64,000 bases of DNA from Leifsonia aquatica H1aii (GCF_000633535.1 NZ_AYMR01000009.1:372001-436000), one strand, 5' to 3'. Shown: positions 1 to 9,189, counted from the stretch's first letter. Program-made: numbers and translations. The notes: generated from the sequence alone by a model not told the origin.

Positions 1-224
1 ATCTGCTCCTTGGGGTGCGCGGAGTTCCAGGCCGCGACCATCGACTTGCCCCACTGCACCTCCTGCTCGTTGTTCGAGTACCAGATGGTGATGGGGCCGT
101 GCGCCTTCATGGCGTCGGACGAGCCGCCGCCGCTGGAGCCGCACGCGGCGAGGGTTCCGGCGACGATGCCGGCGGTGACGGCCGCGAGGGCGACCCGGGT
201 CAGCGCTTTACTGCGTGTTCGCAT
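1..224 (-). CDS. ABC sugar transporter substrate-binding lipoprotein (N-terminal part, cut by window edge)
   Basis: Only the first 74 codons are present; the gene runs leftward out of the window. Residues 1-28 form a lipoprotein signal peptide with two early arginines, a hydrophobic stretch and the lipobox LAAC (Cys28), followed by a Gly/Ser linker. The mature start (PITIWYSN...) resembles the first strand of family 1 (CUT1) sugar-binding proteins. The gene overlaps the end of the lacI-type gene by 17 bp, so the two are probably co-transcribed and translationally coupled. Family assignment is good; the substrate is unknown, although the upstream secreted hydrolase suggests a carbohydrate. Confidence 0.85.
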   Translation of the reverse strand, partial: MRTRSKALTRVALAAVTAGIVAGTLAACGSSGGGSSDAMKAHGPITIWYSNNEQEVQWGKSMVAAWNSAHPKEQ

Positions 225-1278
225 CAGGGTTCTCTTTCGTGTGGTGTTCGAGGGTTCGGTGTTCGGCCGGTGGGGCGGTGGAGGCCCGCACCACCAGTCG
301 TGCCGGGGGGAGGGCGACATCGGCGGCTTCGTCGTGCTCCACCAGCCGCAGCAATGCGGTGGCGGCGGCGACGCCCCAGCCGGCCGGGTCGTTGTCGAGG
401 GTCGTGAGGGTGGGGTAGATGTAGGTGCCGATCTGCGAGCCGTCCAGGCCCGTGATCGACAGGTCGTGCGGCAGACGCAGACCGCGCTCCTGCGCCACGC
501 TCATCCCCGCGATCGCCATCGGGTCGTTGCCGTAGACGATGGCGGTCGGCGGGGTGGCGGAGTCGAGGAGGGAGGTGGTGGCCGCGGCGCCCTGCTCGGG
601 GGAGAAGTCGGTCGCCACCACGACGGGGTCCAGTCCCGCCGCGCGCATCGCGCGCTCGAACCGCTCGCGGCGGCGCAGCCCGTGCAGCATCCGCTCGTCG
701 CCGGAGACGTGCGCGATGCTCCGATGACCCAGCGAGAGCAGGTGCGCGACCAGCTCGTCGATGCCGGCGTCGTAGTCGCGGGTGATGACCGGGAACGCGC
801 TGCCGCCGACCGGCTCGCCGAGCGAGACCGCGTGTGAGCCGAGCTGTTCGATCAGGCCGATCCGCTCATCGACGGCGAGGAGGTCGGTGAGGAGGAACCC
901 GTCGACCCGCTTGTCGGCGGCCAGCCGCGTGTACGCGCGGACTTCGGCCTCGCGATCCGGGACGACGGTCAGCACCAGCACCTGCCCGCGCTCGGCCAGC
1001 ACGGTCTCGACTCCGGCGATGAACGCGGCGAAGAACGGGTCGACCTCGATGGTCCGCGCGGGGCGCCGGAGGATGAGGCCGAGCGCGTAGGACCGCCGGG
1101 TGGTGAGGCCACGTGCGCTCGGGTTCGGGGTCCAGCCCAGTTCCTGAGCGGCCGCGAGAATGCGCGCCCGTGTGTCGGCGGCCACCCCGGGGCGCTCGTT
1201 CAGTGCCAGGGAGACGAGACCCTTGCTCACGCCGGCCGCGCGGGCGACATCGTTGATCGTGACGCCGGCCGGGGTCAT
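208..1278 (-). CDS. LacI-family transcriptional regulator
   Basis: 356-residue protein, normal length for LacI/GalR regulators. The N-terminal helix-turn-helix (about residues 6-26, TINDVARAAGVSKGLVSLAL) and hinge helix (about 50-60) are clear, followed by a periplasmic-binding-protein-like effector domain. The ATG at 1278 overlaps the stop of the upstream hydrolase gene by 4 bp, and the 3' end overlaps the downstream binding-protein gene by 17 bp. It therefore sits inside the operon it probably controls. A perfect 12-bp LacI-type palindrome lies in front of the first gene (3412-3423). Likely a local, sugar-responsive autoregulated repressor; the effector is unknown. Confidence 0.9.
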   Translation of the reverse strand: MTPAGVTINDVARAAGVSKGLVSLALNERPGVAADTRARILAAAQELGWTPNPSARGLTTRRSYALGLILRRPARTIEVDPFFAAFIAGVETVLAERGQVLVLTVVPDREAEVRAYTRLAADKRVDGFLLTDLLAVDERIGLIEQLGSHAVSLGEPVGGSAFPVITRDYDAGIDELVAHLLSLGHRSIAHVSGDERMLHGLRRRERFERAMRAAGLDPVVVATDFSPEQGAAATTSLLDSATPPTAIVYGNDPMAIAGMSVAQERGLRLPHDLSITGLDGSQIGTYIYPTLTTLDNDPAGWGVAAATALLRLVEHDEAADVALPPARLVVRASTAPPAEHRTLEHHTKENPDANTQ

Positions 1279-3365
1279 CGGGCCACCACCGTGGTGAACC
1301 CGCCGGGCTCGACCGTGATCAGACCGTGCGCGCCGATGCTCTGCGCACCGCCGACCTGGCGGCCGGAGCTGTCGTAGCGGACGACCGTTGCGGGGCCGCT
1401 CGCGCTGGACCGTTGCGGGACGGGCAGTGTCGTGGCGTTGACGTAGACGTCGAGGGTGGACGATCCGGCGAGGGCGAGATGCGAGACGACCGGCTGCACG
1501 AGCACCGCGTCCAGCTTGACCGAACCCGACACCCGTGCCGTCACGGAGGTCGCCCCCGCGGTCACGGGGAGTGTCAGCGTCTGCGGGAGCAGGAGGACCG
1601 GACTCGCGCCGCTTCCCTGCACCGCGCCGGCGCGCACGTTGGCGGTCGAGCCGAGCGGGACGGAGATACGGCCGAGCTGCGTGGTCCACCGGGTGGTCCC
1701 CGAACCGGCCGGGAGGCCCGTGGCCGGGTCGCCCGGGCCTAGGTCGGCGATCGGCAGGAGGCGTGCCGCCGGGTGCCCGGCCGGAAGCGCGAGGGTCACG
1801 GTCCCGCCGGAGGAGGCGGCGACGTAGGCGCCTCCCGACCAGTTCGCCGATCCCGTCCAGGCCGAGTCGGGCTTCACGACGGCGGCGCCGCCGCCCAGGG
1901 TGCCGGACTCCGCTTCCACGACCCGGATGCCGTCGGTCGCGGTGGTGCGGGTCAGCGAGGTCGCCGCTCGCGCGATCGCGGGATGCGCGTCGAGGGCCAG
2001 CATGGTCAGCTGGGTGTGGATGGCCGACTCGGCTCCGCAGTTGCGATTGACCGTGCCGTCGCCGGCGATGCCGTCGACGCAGACGCCGGTGGCGGGGTCG
2101 TAGGCCGGCACACCGGCCGGGTTGGCGCCGAAGAACCATGCCGCCTGCGCCCCGGCCAGTGCGGCGAGGCCGCCCGCCTTCGTCGCGTCGGACGCGGCTA
2201 CCAGGCCTTGCACACGGGAGTCGACGCCGTAGGCGATCTGGGTCGTGTCGGCCGGAGTGGGGGTCCAGCCGTTGTCCGGGCCTCCGCTGGCCAGGAGCTG
2301 GGCGGTGAACTGCGCGAGATCCGTCGTCGCGGCCCGCTGCAGGGCGCCGTCGCCGAGCACGGCGGCGGCGGCGGTGAGGGCGGCCGGCTGCATCGCGCCC
2401 CACGCGTGCCAGAAGGTGGGGGAGTTCGCCTCTGGGAGAAGAGCGCCGAACGGCCACTGGCCGATGCCGCCGCTCGCGAGCGCCGCGATCCCTTCGGAGT
2501 ACCGCGCGAGGTCCGTCCTCGCCCGGCTGTCGGCGGGAGCGGCGGCGGTGTACGCGCTCAGACCCAGGACGGCTTCCGCCGTCGGACTGGCGCTGCCCGA
2601 GATGAGCCAGGCGGGGACGGTCACACCGTTGGCCCGGGTCGTGCTGCCGTACTTCGCGAGCGATTGGCGTTCGAGGGCGCTGAGCGCGAGCCCGAGGCGG
2701 TCGGCCAGGAATCCGGCGAACTGCGGGTCGGCCTGGCGGAATCCCGCGTAGCCTTCGCCGAGTGCCCACACCGTGCGGGCGAGCCAGAACGATTCGGCGG
2801 AGTCGCTCGGGTCAGGCAGCTCGACGGGGATGGCCGACGGGTTCAGTGTGCCGTCTGACTGCTGCCAGAGCACCACGTTCCCCGCGTCCGGGCCCGAGTC
2901 GGTCTGCAGGTAGGTGAGCGATCGGAGCAGCTCGTAGGCGGTCGCGCGGCTCGATGCCGTGCCGTTCTGCTTCCAGTCGCGCAGATAGACCACCGCAGCG
3001 CGGGAGATGTCGTCGGCGTCGAATGCGCCCTGCGCGTACCAGCCGCGCGCGGCGTCGGTGATCGGTCCGCCTCCCACCCGGGAGAACGAGCCGTCCGGTT
3101 GCCGGTCGGCGTACACCCACGGCGCGCGGGCAGTGGGCTCGGCGTCCTGGCGGTAGGTGCTGTGCCCGGCGACCCCGGCGAGCAGGGGGACGTCGTCGAG
3201 CAGGAAGTCGAGATGCGCGAGATTGGTCAGATGGGTGGGCGCCGGGGCGGCGGGACCGCCGGCCGGGGAGCCGGCCGGCGTGGTCGCGACGGCGGCCGCC
3301 GGGAGGGCGAAGGCCGTCGTCAGCAGTGCCGCGGTGGCGGCGGCGAGCAAGGTGATCCGCTTCAT
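1275..3365 (-). CDS. Secreted protein with putative (alpha/alpha)6 glycosidase-like domain
   Basis: 696 residues. Residues 1 to about 26 are a Sec signal peptide (KR, hydrophobic core, AAAVA). The next ~450 residues are helix-rich with repeated Trp/Tyr/Gly motifs; the segment FFGANPAGVP near residue 415 resembles the WxLGxNP signature of GH9-type barrels. The last ~200 residues are Thr/Val/Ser-rich and look like a beta-sandwich. It is the first gene of a leftward operon with a LacI regulator and an ABC sugar-binding protein, which supports an extracellular carbohydrate-active role. No exact GH family or catalytic pair can be assigned by eye. An AAGGA ribosome site precedes the ATG. Confidence 0.6.
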   Translation of the reverse strand: MKRITLLAAATAALLTTAFALPAAAVATTPAGSPAGGPAAPAPTHLTNLAHLDFLLDDVPLLAGVAGHSTYRQDAEPTARAPWVYADRQPDGSFSRVGGGPITDAARGWYAQGAFDADDISRAAVVYLRDWKQNGTASSRATAYELLRSLTYLQTDSGPDAGNVVLWQQSDGTLNPSAIPVELPDPSDSAESFWLARTVWALGEGYAGFRQADPQFAGFLADRLGLALSALERQSLAKYGSTTRANGVTVPAWLISGSASPTAEAVLGLSAYTAAAPADSRARTDLARYSEGIAALASGGIGQWPFGALLPEANSPTFWHAWGAMQPAALTAAAAVLGDGALQRAATTDLAQFTAQLLASGGPDNGWTPTPADTTQIAYGVDSRVQGLVAASDATKAGGLAALAGAQAAWFFGANPAGVPAYDPATGVCVDGIAGDGTVNRNCGAESAIHTQLTMLALDAHPAIARAATSLTRTTATDGIRVVEAESGTLGGGAAVVKPDSAWTGSANWSGGAYVAASSGGTVTLALPAGHPAARLLPIADLGPGDPATGLPAGSGTTRWTTQLGRISVPLGSTANVRAGAVQGSGASPVLLLPQTLTLPVTAGATSVTARVSGSVKLDAVLVQPVVSHLALAGSSTLDVYVNATTLPVPQRSSASGPATVVRYDSSGRQVGGAQSIGAHGLITVEPGGFTTVVAR

Positions 3366-3411
3366 TGCGTGTCCTTCGTGCGAGGGGACCGGCCGCAGCG
3401 GGAGCTGTCTC

Positions 3412-3423
3412 TAAACCGGTTTA
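3412..3423. promoter_or_regulatory. LacI-type operator palindrome
   Basis: TAAACCGGTTTA is a perfect 12-bp palindrome with the central CG typical of LacI/GalR operators. It lies 47 bp upstream of the start of the secreted hydrolase gene (3365), in the promoter zone of the operon that carries the LacI-family gene. Binding by that regulator is inferred. Confidence 0.75.
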
Positions 3424-3570
3424 AAGAACCGTAGGCGCGTTCAGCGGATCTGTCAACGGGCGGTCGTGGACGCATCCGGGGACTGCGGGGGTTGTGACTC
3501 CCAGGAGGGCAGGCGAGACTGAACGGACCGGTCGCGGAGGACCGCGACCGGCGACGACCGAGGAGGAACC

Positions 3571-4692
3571 GTGGAATACAAGGACATTCCCACCAAGGCC
3601 GACATCGAGCGGATCGCCGCACTGCGCGAACCGGGCTGCGTCAGCATCTACCTGCCCACCGGGACGACGCCGCCGGAGGCGGATCGCGCGCGCATCGAGC
3701 TCAAGAACCACCTCAGCCAGGCGGTCCGCGCTCTCGAAGCGCTCGGGGTCGCCAAGGCGCGCATCGCGGCGGTGCAGGCCGAAGGAGAAGTGATCCTGGG
3801 GGATCGCGACTTCTGGCGGTATCAGTCGCGTTCCCTCGCCGTGTTCCTGGACGGGGAGGTGGCCGAGACCTTCCGGCTGCCGAACCGGTTGACCAGCGTC
3901 TGCGAGGTCGCCGACCGCTTCTACGTCAAGCCGCTGCTGCGCGCGGTGACCTTCCCGCAGTCCGCCCTGATCCTGGCACTCGCGCAGAACTCGGTGCGGT
4001 TGATCCGGGTCGACCCGGAGGCGCCGCCCACACCGGTCGAGGTGCCCGGGATGCCGCAGGACGTCGCGGCGGCGGCCGGCCTGGAGTCTGTCAGCGGCCG
4101 CTCCCCGGACGGCCGTATCCAGGGGTCGGAGGGTCAGAAGGTGCGCATGCTGGAGTACGTGCAGGCCATCGACCGTGCGCTGCACCCCCTGCTCGCGAAC
4201 AGCACGGAGCCGCTCATCCTTGCGGCGGCCGAGCCGCTCACCGGGATCTTCCGCGGCGCGTCCACGTATCCGCATCTCCTCGAGGAGACGATCGGCGGCA
4301 ACCCGGAGGAGAAGACCGACGAGGAGCTCTCTGCGGCCGCCCGCGGCGTGCTCGACGCGCTGTACGCACGCAAGACCGCCGCGCTCAAGGACGACTACGA
4401 GGCGCGGATCGCGGCCGGGACGGCGCTCGTCGACCTCAGCGACATCGCCAGGGCCGCGACCTTCGGAGCGGTCGAGTCGCTGGTCTTCGACATCGACCGG
4501 CGCGTGCCGGGGACGGTCGACGACGAGAGCGGTGCGATCGCCCTCGCGCCCGAGGACTCGGAGGGCCACTACGGCGTGGTGGACGAGATCATCCGCCGGT
4601 CGCTCGCCTCCAAGGCCAAGATCTATGCGGTGCGCACAGAGGATGTCCCCGGGGGCGGAGCGGTGGCTGCGGCGGTGCGCTTCCCGGTCTGA
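3571..4692 (+). CDS. baeRF-type (eRF1-like) protein
   Basis: 373 residues, GTG start behind a strong GAGGAGG site. Sequence and layout match the bacterial archaeo-eukaryotic release-factor-like (baeRF) families: an N-terminal domain with VSIYLPTGT, a middle segment LILALAQNSVRLIRVD, and a C-terminal eRF1 domain-3-like fold (about 270-373). No GGQ peptide-release motif is visible. Members are cytosolic and thought to act on ribosomes, but the biochemical role is not settled. It is transcribed alone, divergent from the LacI operon, and ends at a convergent hairpin (4702-4732). Confidence 0.65.
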   Translation: MEYKDIPTKADIERIAALREPGCVSIYLPTGTTPPEADRARIELKNHLSQAVRALEALGVAKARIAAVQAEGEVILGDRDFWRYQSRSLAVFLDGEVAETFRLPNRLTSVCEVADRFYVKPLLRAVTFPQSALILALAQNSVRLIRVDPEAPPTPVEVPGMPQDVAAAAGLESVSGRSPDGRIQGSEGQKVRMLEYVQAIDRALHPLLANSTEPLILAAAEPLTGIFRGASTYPHLLEETIGGNPEEKTDEELSAAARGVLDALYARKTAALKDDYEARIAAGTALVDLSDIARAATFGAVESLVFDIDRRVPGTVDDESGAIALAPEDSEGHYGVVDEIIRRSLASKAKIYAVRTEDVPGGGAVAAAVRFPV

Positions 4693-4701
4693 CCGCCGGC
4701 C

Positions 4702-4732
4702 TCGCTGAGCCGGCCTAGCGCCGGCTCAGCGA
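4702..4732. terminator. Bidirectional hairpin terminator overlapping the DUF2017 stop
   Basis: Perfect 13-bp stem: TCGCTGAGCCGGC (4702-4714) pairs with 4720-4732 around the 5-nt loop CTAGC. It lies between convergent genes. The loop holds the TAG stop of the leftward DUF2017 gene, so one arm also encodes its last residues. No strong T-run follows. Confidence 0.7.
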
Positions 4733-5218
4733 CAGCACCAGGGACTCCTGCACGACGGCGAGCCAGTCGAAGACCGTCCTGCGGATCTGCGCATCGTCGT
4801 CGTGCAGGTCTCCCTCGTCGCCGTCCTGGACGATCCCGAGCCGCGCCGCGAGCACCAGCCGGATGTCGGTGAGGCAGCGCAGCCACGCGGTGGCCTGCGC
4901 CTCGTCCAGGGTGACGTCGACCCGACCCGCCTCCGAGCGCGCGAGACACTCCACGACGATCCGCGCGTTCAGCGCCTTGCGCTCGGCGATGCCGTCCGCG
5001 GTGAAGCGGCGGAACTCCGCGGATGCCGCCGGGTCGCCGGGGTACGCGTCCGGCATCAGGCGGACCAGCGCCGGATCGGTGCGCACGCCGTCGTCCTCGA
5101 TCGCGGCGGCGGAGGCCAGCTCGGCGGCATCGGTCGCCAGCCGCAGGAGCAGCTCCGCCTCCTCCGGTTCGAACCGCGCGGTAACGCGCCCATGGGCGAG
5201 GGGATGGAAGAGTCTCAT
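4715..5218 (-). CDS. DUF2017 family protein
   Basis: 167 residues, start chosen at the ATG that overlaps the clpS stop by 4 bp. Helix-rich acidic protein with a conserved start (MRLFHP...[12 protein letters not shown]) and end ([16 protein letters not shown]). DUF2017 proteins are commonly encoded directly after clpS in actinobacteria; their function is not established, and a link to Clp proteolysis is inferred only from position. Last gene of the leftward GH15-clpS-DUF2017 operon. Confidence 0.85.
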   Translation of the reverse strand: MRLFHPLAHGRVTARFEPEEAELLLRLATDAAELASAAAIEDDGVRTDPALVRLMPDAYPGDPAASAEFRRFTADGIAERKALNARIVVECLARSEAGRVDVTLDEAQATAWLRCLTDIRLVLAARLGIVQDGDEGDLHDDDAQIRRTVFDWLAVVQESLVLSLSRR

Positions 5219-5517
5219 GCGTCGGCCTTCGTCAGGGTGGCCCAGAGGCCGTAGTCGTGCATGGCCTCCACGTGCCGTTCCATCTCCTCGCGGGTCCCGG
5301 TGGCGACCACGGCACGCCCCTCCGTGTGCACCAGCATCATCAACCGTTCCGCCTCCCGTCTCGGGAAGCCGAAGTAGGTGCGGAACACGTGGGTGACGTA
5401 CGACATCAGGTTCACCGGATCGTTCCAGACGATCGTGACCCACGGGGCGCCGAGCTCGAGATGCTCCTCGATCCCGACGGCGCTGTCCGCGCGCTCGAGC
5501 GGTCGTGCGTCCGTCAC
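5215..5517 (-). CDS. clpS: ATP-dependent Clp protease adaptor ClpS
   Basis: 100 residues, the usual ClpS length. The family core is present: [17 protein letters not shown] (the ND of the N-degron pocket), then [12 protein letters not shown] and a terminal HDYGLWATL. ClpS binds N-terminal destabilising residues and delivers substrates to ClpA/ClpC-ClpP in the cytosol. It overlaps the stop of the GH15 gene upstream and the start of the DUF2017 gene downstream by 4 bp each, so it is translated from one operon mRNA. Confidence 0.95.
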   Translation of the reverse strand: MTDARPLERADSAVGIEEHLELGAPWVTIVWNDPVNLMSYVTHVFRTYFGFPRREAERLMMLVHTEGRAVVATGTREEMERHVEAMHDYGLWATLTKADA

Positions 5518-7289
5518 CGGCTCGCCTCCGCGATCGCGTCGGCCGCGCGCACGAGGGTCAGATGGGTCAGGGCCTGGGGCGTGTTGCCCGCCTGCGACCG
5601 GCCCTCGACGTCGTATTCCTCGGAGAGCATGCCCACGTCGTTGGCGAGCGAGACGAGGCGGTCCATCAGACGGCGGGCGTCGTCGAGGCGGTGCGAGCGC
5701 GCGTACTGCTCAACCAGCCAGAAGGAGCAGGCGAGGAAGGGATGCTCGCCCGGCGGCAGTCCATCGACCCCCTTCTCGGTGCGGTAGCGCAGCACCAGCC
5801 CGTCGCGCAGGAGGTCCTCCTCGATCGCCCGGACGGTGCCGAGCATGCGCGGGTCCTCCCAATCGCAGTAGCCGACCTGGGCGAGCTGCAGCAGGGAGGC
5901 GTCCACCTCACGCGCGCCGTAGTGCTGGACGTACGTGCGGCGCTCGGGATCGAATCCGTTCGCCTCGATATCGGCGCGCACCTCGTCGCGCAGGGTGCGC
6001 CAGCGCACCACCGGGCCGTCCAGGCCGTCGCGCTCCACGGCTCGGACCGCGCAGTCGAACGCCGCCCAGACCAGGGCACGGGAGTGGGTGAAGACCTGCG
6101 GCTCCCCGCGGATCTCCCAGATCCCGTGATCGGGCTCGCGCCAGTGCTCCTCCAGGTAGCCCATCAGGGCGCGCTGCAGCGCCCAGGAGAACCGGGTCTC
6201 GTCGTCGCCGTTGCGTCGGCCGTGGTCGAGGGCGAGCATCACTTCGCCGATGACGTCCGCCTGGAACTGCGTCGAGGCGCCGTTGCCCACCCGCACGGGA
6301 TGCGCGCCCTGATAGCCGGGGAGGCTGGTGAGCTCCCGCTCGCCCAGGTCGCGCTCGCCCGAGAGGCCGTACATGATCTGCACGTCCGCCGGATCTCCGG
6401 CGATGGCGCGCAGCAGCCAGTCGCGCCAGTGGTCGACGTAGTCGTCGTAGCCGTGGGCCAGCAGCACCGCGATCGTGAGCGACGCGTCGCGGAGCCAGAC
6501 GTAGCGGTAGTCCCAGTTGCGCTCGCCGCCGAACGACTCCGGCAGCGACGTCGTCGCGGCCGCGACGATCCCACCGGTCTCCAGATGGGTCAGGGCGCGC
6601 AGCAGGAGGAGCGAGCGCACCACCTCGTCGCGATACGGGCCGTCGTGGCTGCACCCCTCCGCCCACGTCGTCCACCAGTCGCGGGTCTGCTGGAGGGCGC
6701 GATCGACGTCGGGCGGCTCGGGGGTTGAACGGTGGGAGGGGAACCAGGTGAGGCTCAGATCGACGATCTCGCCCGCTTTCACCGTGAACTCGCCGTGGTG
6801 CGAGTGGTCGGCGGCGTGCAGCACGGGACCGCGGACGACGATCGCGTCCGGCCCGGCGACCGCGACGAGGGCGGACGGGTGCTCCGCGGTGTCCTTGCGC
6901 ACCCAGGGCACCGCCGAGGCGTAGCCGAAGCGGATCCGCAGATCCTGCTGCATGCGCACGGAGCCGCGCACTCCGCGCACCCGGCGCACCACGTCGGCGC
7001 GGTGGTCGCCCATCGGCAGGGCGTCGGTGACCTCCACCTCGCCGTCGTCGGTCCGCCACCGCGTGACCAGGATCATGGTGTCGCCCTCGTAGTGCCGCGT
7101 GCTCTTCGCGGTGGCGTCGGCCGGGGCGACCAGCCAGCGGCCGTGGTCCTCCGTCCCCAGCAGTGCCCCGAACATCGAGGCGGAGTCGTAGCGGGGCAGG
7201 CACAGCCAGTCGATGCTGCCGTCCTTGCCGACGAGCGCTCCGGTGAAGCAGTCACTGATCAGGGCGTATTCCTCGATGGGGAGCGACAT
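5514..7289 (-). CDS. Glycoside hydrolase family 15 protein (glucoamylase/trehalase-like)
   Basis: 591 residues. An N-terminal trehalase-like domain ([16 protein letters not shown]...[13 protein letters not shown]) precedes an (alpha/alpha)6 GH15 catalytic domain from about residue 220. The GH15 signature [14 protein letters not shown] is at ~258-271, a likely catalytic Glu lies in HGIWEIRG, and the second in LSEEYD near 568. No signal peptide, so cytosolic. Mycobacterial relatives of this layout are trehalases, which would fit the otsA-otsB genes nearby, but glucoamylase-type activity is possible. First gene of its operon, 29 bp from the divergent zwf-like gene; its -10-like CATACT ends 6 nt before the ATG. 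Confidence 0.85.
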   Translation of the reverse strand: MSLPIEEYALISDCFTGALVGKDGSIDWLCLPRYDSASMFGALLGTEDHGRWLVAPADATAKSTRHYEGDTMILVTRWRTDDGEVEVTDALPMGDHRADVVRRVRGVRGSVRMQQDLRIRFGYASAVPWVRKDTAEHPSALVAVAGPDAIVVRGPVLHAADHSHHGEFTVKAGEIVDLSLTWFPSHRSTPEPPDVDRALQQTRDWWTTWAEGCSHDGPYRDEVVRSLLLLRALTHLETGGIVAAATTSLPESFGGERNWDYRYVWLRDASLTIAVLLAHGYDDYVDHWRDWLLRAIAGDPADVQIMYGLSGERDLGERELTSLPGYQGAHPVRVGNGASTQFQADVIGEVMLALDHGRRNGDDETRFSWALQRALMGYLEEHWREPDHGIWEIRGEPQVFTHSRALVWAAFDCAVRAVERDGLDGPVVRWRTLRDEVRADIEANGFDPERRTYVQHYGAREVDASLLQLAQVGYCDWEDPRMLGTVRAIEEDLLRDGLVLRYRTEKGVDGLPPGEHPFLACSFWLVEQYARSHRLDDARRLMDRLVSLANDVGMLSEEYDVEGRSQAGNTPQALTHLTLVRAADAIAEASR

Positions 7290-7295
7290 ATCCCC

Positions 7296-7311
7296 AGTAT
7301 GGCCGTACTGT
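7296..7311. promoter_or_regulatory. Divergent leaderless -10 pair (GH15 / zwf-like)
   Basis: In a 29-bp intergenic space, CATACT on the minus strand (7301-7296) lies 6 nt before the GH15 ATG, and TACTGT on the plus strand (7306-7311) lies 7 nt before the ATG of the zwf-like gene. Both spacings put transcription start at the start codon. This favours ATG 7319 over the in-frame GTG 7310, which lies in the -10. Confidence 0.55.
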
Positions 7312-7318
7312 GAAGTCC

Positions 7319-8695
7319 ATGACGCAGACCGTCGACACTCTCGCGATTCTCGGAGCGAGCGGCGACCTGTCCGCCCGCCTGCTCCTGCCGGCCATCGGTC
7401 AGCTGCTGTCGGACCACCCGGACCGCAGTTTCCGGCTGGTCGGCTCCGGGTTCGAGGACTGGACCGACGCGCACTGGCGCTCGGTGGTGCGCTCCTCGTT
7501 CCGGACCATGAAGGCGTCCGGTCCCGCGGTGGAGGCGGTGCTCGCCCAGACGGTGTACGTGCAGGCCGACGTCACGCGCGCCGAGGACCTCGAACGCGTC
7601 CTCGCCGCCTGTGAGGGTGCGCCGGCCCTCTACTTCGCCCTGCCGCCCGCGATCACCGCGCGGGCGTGCGCCGCCCTCGGCACGATCGAGCTGCCCCGCG
7701 GGCTGTCGCTCGCCCTGGAGAAGCCGTTCGGCACCGACAAGCGCAGCGCGATCGCGCTCAACGCCCAGCTCGCCCGGCTCGTCCCCGAGGAGCGCATCCA
7801 CCGGGTCGACCACTTCCTCGGCCGCTCGACCGTCTTCAACCTGATCGGTCTGCGGTTCGCGAACAGCATCCTGGAGCCGCTGTGGAACAGCGACCACATC
7901 GAGCGCGTCGACATCGTGTACGACGAGTCCCTCGCGCTGGAGGGGCGGGCCCGCTACTACGACAACGCCGGTGCGCTCGTCGACATGATCCAGAGCCACC
8001 TCCTGCAGGTGCTTGCCGTGGTCGCGATGGAGCCGCCGTCGACGCTCGACGCGGTGGACCTGCGCGATGCCAAGGCGACGGTGCTGCGGGCCACCCGGGT
8101 GTGGAACGACAGTCCGGCCGAGTCGAGCAGGCGCGCGCGGTACACCGCCGGCCAGGTCGACGGCGAGAAGGTGCCGTCCTACGTCAAGGAGCCCGGCGTC
8201 GACCCGGACCGCGGCACCGAGACGCTCGCGGAGCTGACGCTGCAGATCGACACCTGGCGCTGGGCCGGCGTGCCGTTCACGCTGCGCTCCGGCAAGGCGC
8301 TGGGGGAGCGGCGGCGAGAGGTCGTGGTGACGTTCAAACCGGCCCGGCACATCCCGAAGGGCTTGAAGGGCACGAAGGAGCCGACCCGGCTGCGGATGAT
8401 GCTGGCGCCGGACGAGATGTCGCTGGAGATCAACATCAACGGTCCCGGCGACCCGTTCGAGATCGAGCGCGCGGCGCTGAGCGTCGCGTTCGGTCCCGGC
8501 CAGCTGCTGGCCTACGGCGAAGTGCTCGAGGGCATCCTCGACGGAGACCCCGCCCTGTCGGTGCGCGCGGACACGGCCGTCGACTGCTGGCGGATCGTGG
8601 CGCCTGTGCTGACGGAGTGGCGCAAGGACGACGTCCCGCTGCAGAACTACCGCGCCGGTTCGGCGGGGCCGGCGTCCTGGAAGCGGATCGGCTGA
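7319..8695 (+). CDS. zwf: Glucose-6-phosphate 1-dehydrogenase family protein (divergent paralogue)
   Basis: 458 residues, a little short for G6PD (about 480-510). It has the nucleotide-binding GASGDLSARLL, the EKPFG loop and the C-terminal domain of the family (His in DMIQSHLLQ). The active-site signature, normally RIDHYLGKE, reads RVDHFLGRS: the phosphate-binding Lys is Arg and the Glu is Ser. It stands alone rather than in a pentose-phosphate operon, so it is probably a second G6PD-like enzyme with changed substrate or cofactor use. Start ATG 7319 chosen because the upstream GTG falls inside the -10 hexamer. Confidence 0.85.
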   Translation: MTQTVDTLAILGASGDLSARLLLPAIGQLLSDHPDRSFRLVGSGFEDWTDAHWRSVVRSSFRTMKASGPAVEAVLAQTVYVQADVTRAEDLERVLAACEGAPALYFALPPAITARACAALGTIELPRGLSLALEKPFGTDKRSAIALNAQLARLVPEERIHRVDHFLGRSTVFNLIGLRFANSILEPLWNSDHIERVDIVYDESLALEGRARYYDNAGALVDMIQSHLLQVLAVVAMEPPSTLDAVDLRDAKATVLRATRVWNDSPAESSRRARYTAGQVDGEKVPSYVKEPGVDPDRGTETLAELTLQIDTWRWAGVPFTLRSGKALGERRREVVVTFKPARHIPKGLKGTKEPTRLRMMLAPDEMSLEININGPGDPFEIERAALSVAFGPGQLLAYGEVLEGILDGDPALSVRADTAVDCWRIVAPVLTEWRKDDVPLQNYRAGSAGPASWKRIG

Positions 8696-8736
8696 GGCGG
8701 CGGGGGCGAACGCCTCGTCCGGCAGAGCCGGGAGGG

Positions 8737-9189
8737 TCAGGCGGCGTTGCGCTCCGCGATGGCGGGGATCTCGCCGGTGACGGGCTTGCGGAGGTCGGTC
8801 CAGACGGTGATGGGCGCAGGCTCCCAGCTGAAGGCGACGGGCTCCGCGACCGCGGTGTCGACGTCGCTCGTGTCGGCGGTCTCGGCGACGGGTGCGTCCT
8901 CGGCGGCGAGGTGCTGGGGTTCGGTGACCGCGCCGATCTCACCCGACTCCAGGCGACGGCGCGCGTCCACCAGCGCCGCGGCGATGCCGACGGAGACCGA
9001 CTGCGCGAGCACGGAGTGGAAGATGGTGTCGGTGTCGTCGGCGGACCGGCGCGAGACCGTCCACTCGCCGTCTTCGCCGATCAGCTCGGCGATCTTGCCG
9101 TGCACGATCTCGAGGATCTGCGCATCCGTCAGCTGAGGGACCGGCGCTGCCGGAACCTCTGCGGCGGCGTGCCGCCTACGTCCAAACAT
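8737..9189 (-). CDS. Hypothetical protein, small and acidic
   Basis: 150 residues. The start at ATG 9189 (MFGRRRH...) has a GAAGGGG site upstream; a longer in-frame extension exists but lacks one. Residues ~18-90 look like a folded alpha-helical domain (LTDAQILEIVHGKIAELIG...SVSVGIAAALVDARRRLESGE), followed by an acidic Ala/Val-rich linker and a short tail with WTDLRKP. No known domain recognised, no signal peptide or membrane segment. Convergent with the zwf-like gene. Confidence 0.6.
   Translation of the reverse strand: MFGRRRHAAAEVPAAPVPQLTDAQILEIVHGKIAELIGEDGEWTVSRRSADDTDTIFHSVLAQSVSVGIAAALVDARRRLESGEIGAVTEPQHLAAEDAPVAETADTSDVDTAVAEPVAFSWEPAPITVWTDLRKPVTGEIPAIAERNAA

Noticed and set aside
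7310-7318. GTG start for the zwf-like gene
   Set aside because: It overlaps the -10 hexamer, so it is unlikely to be on the mRNA.
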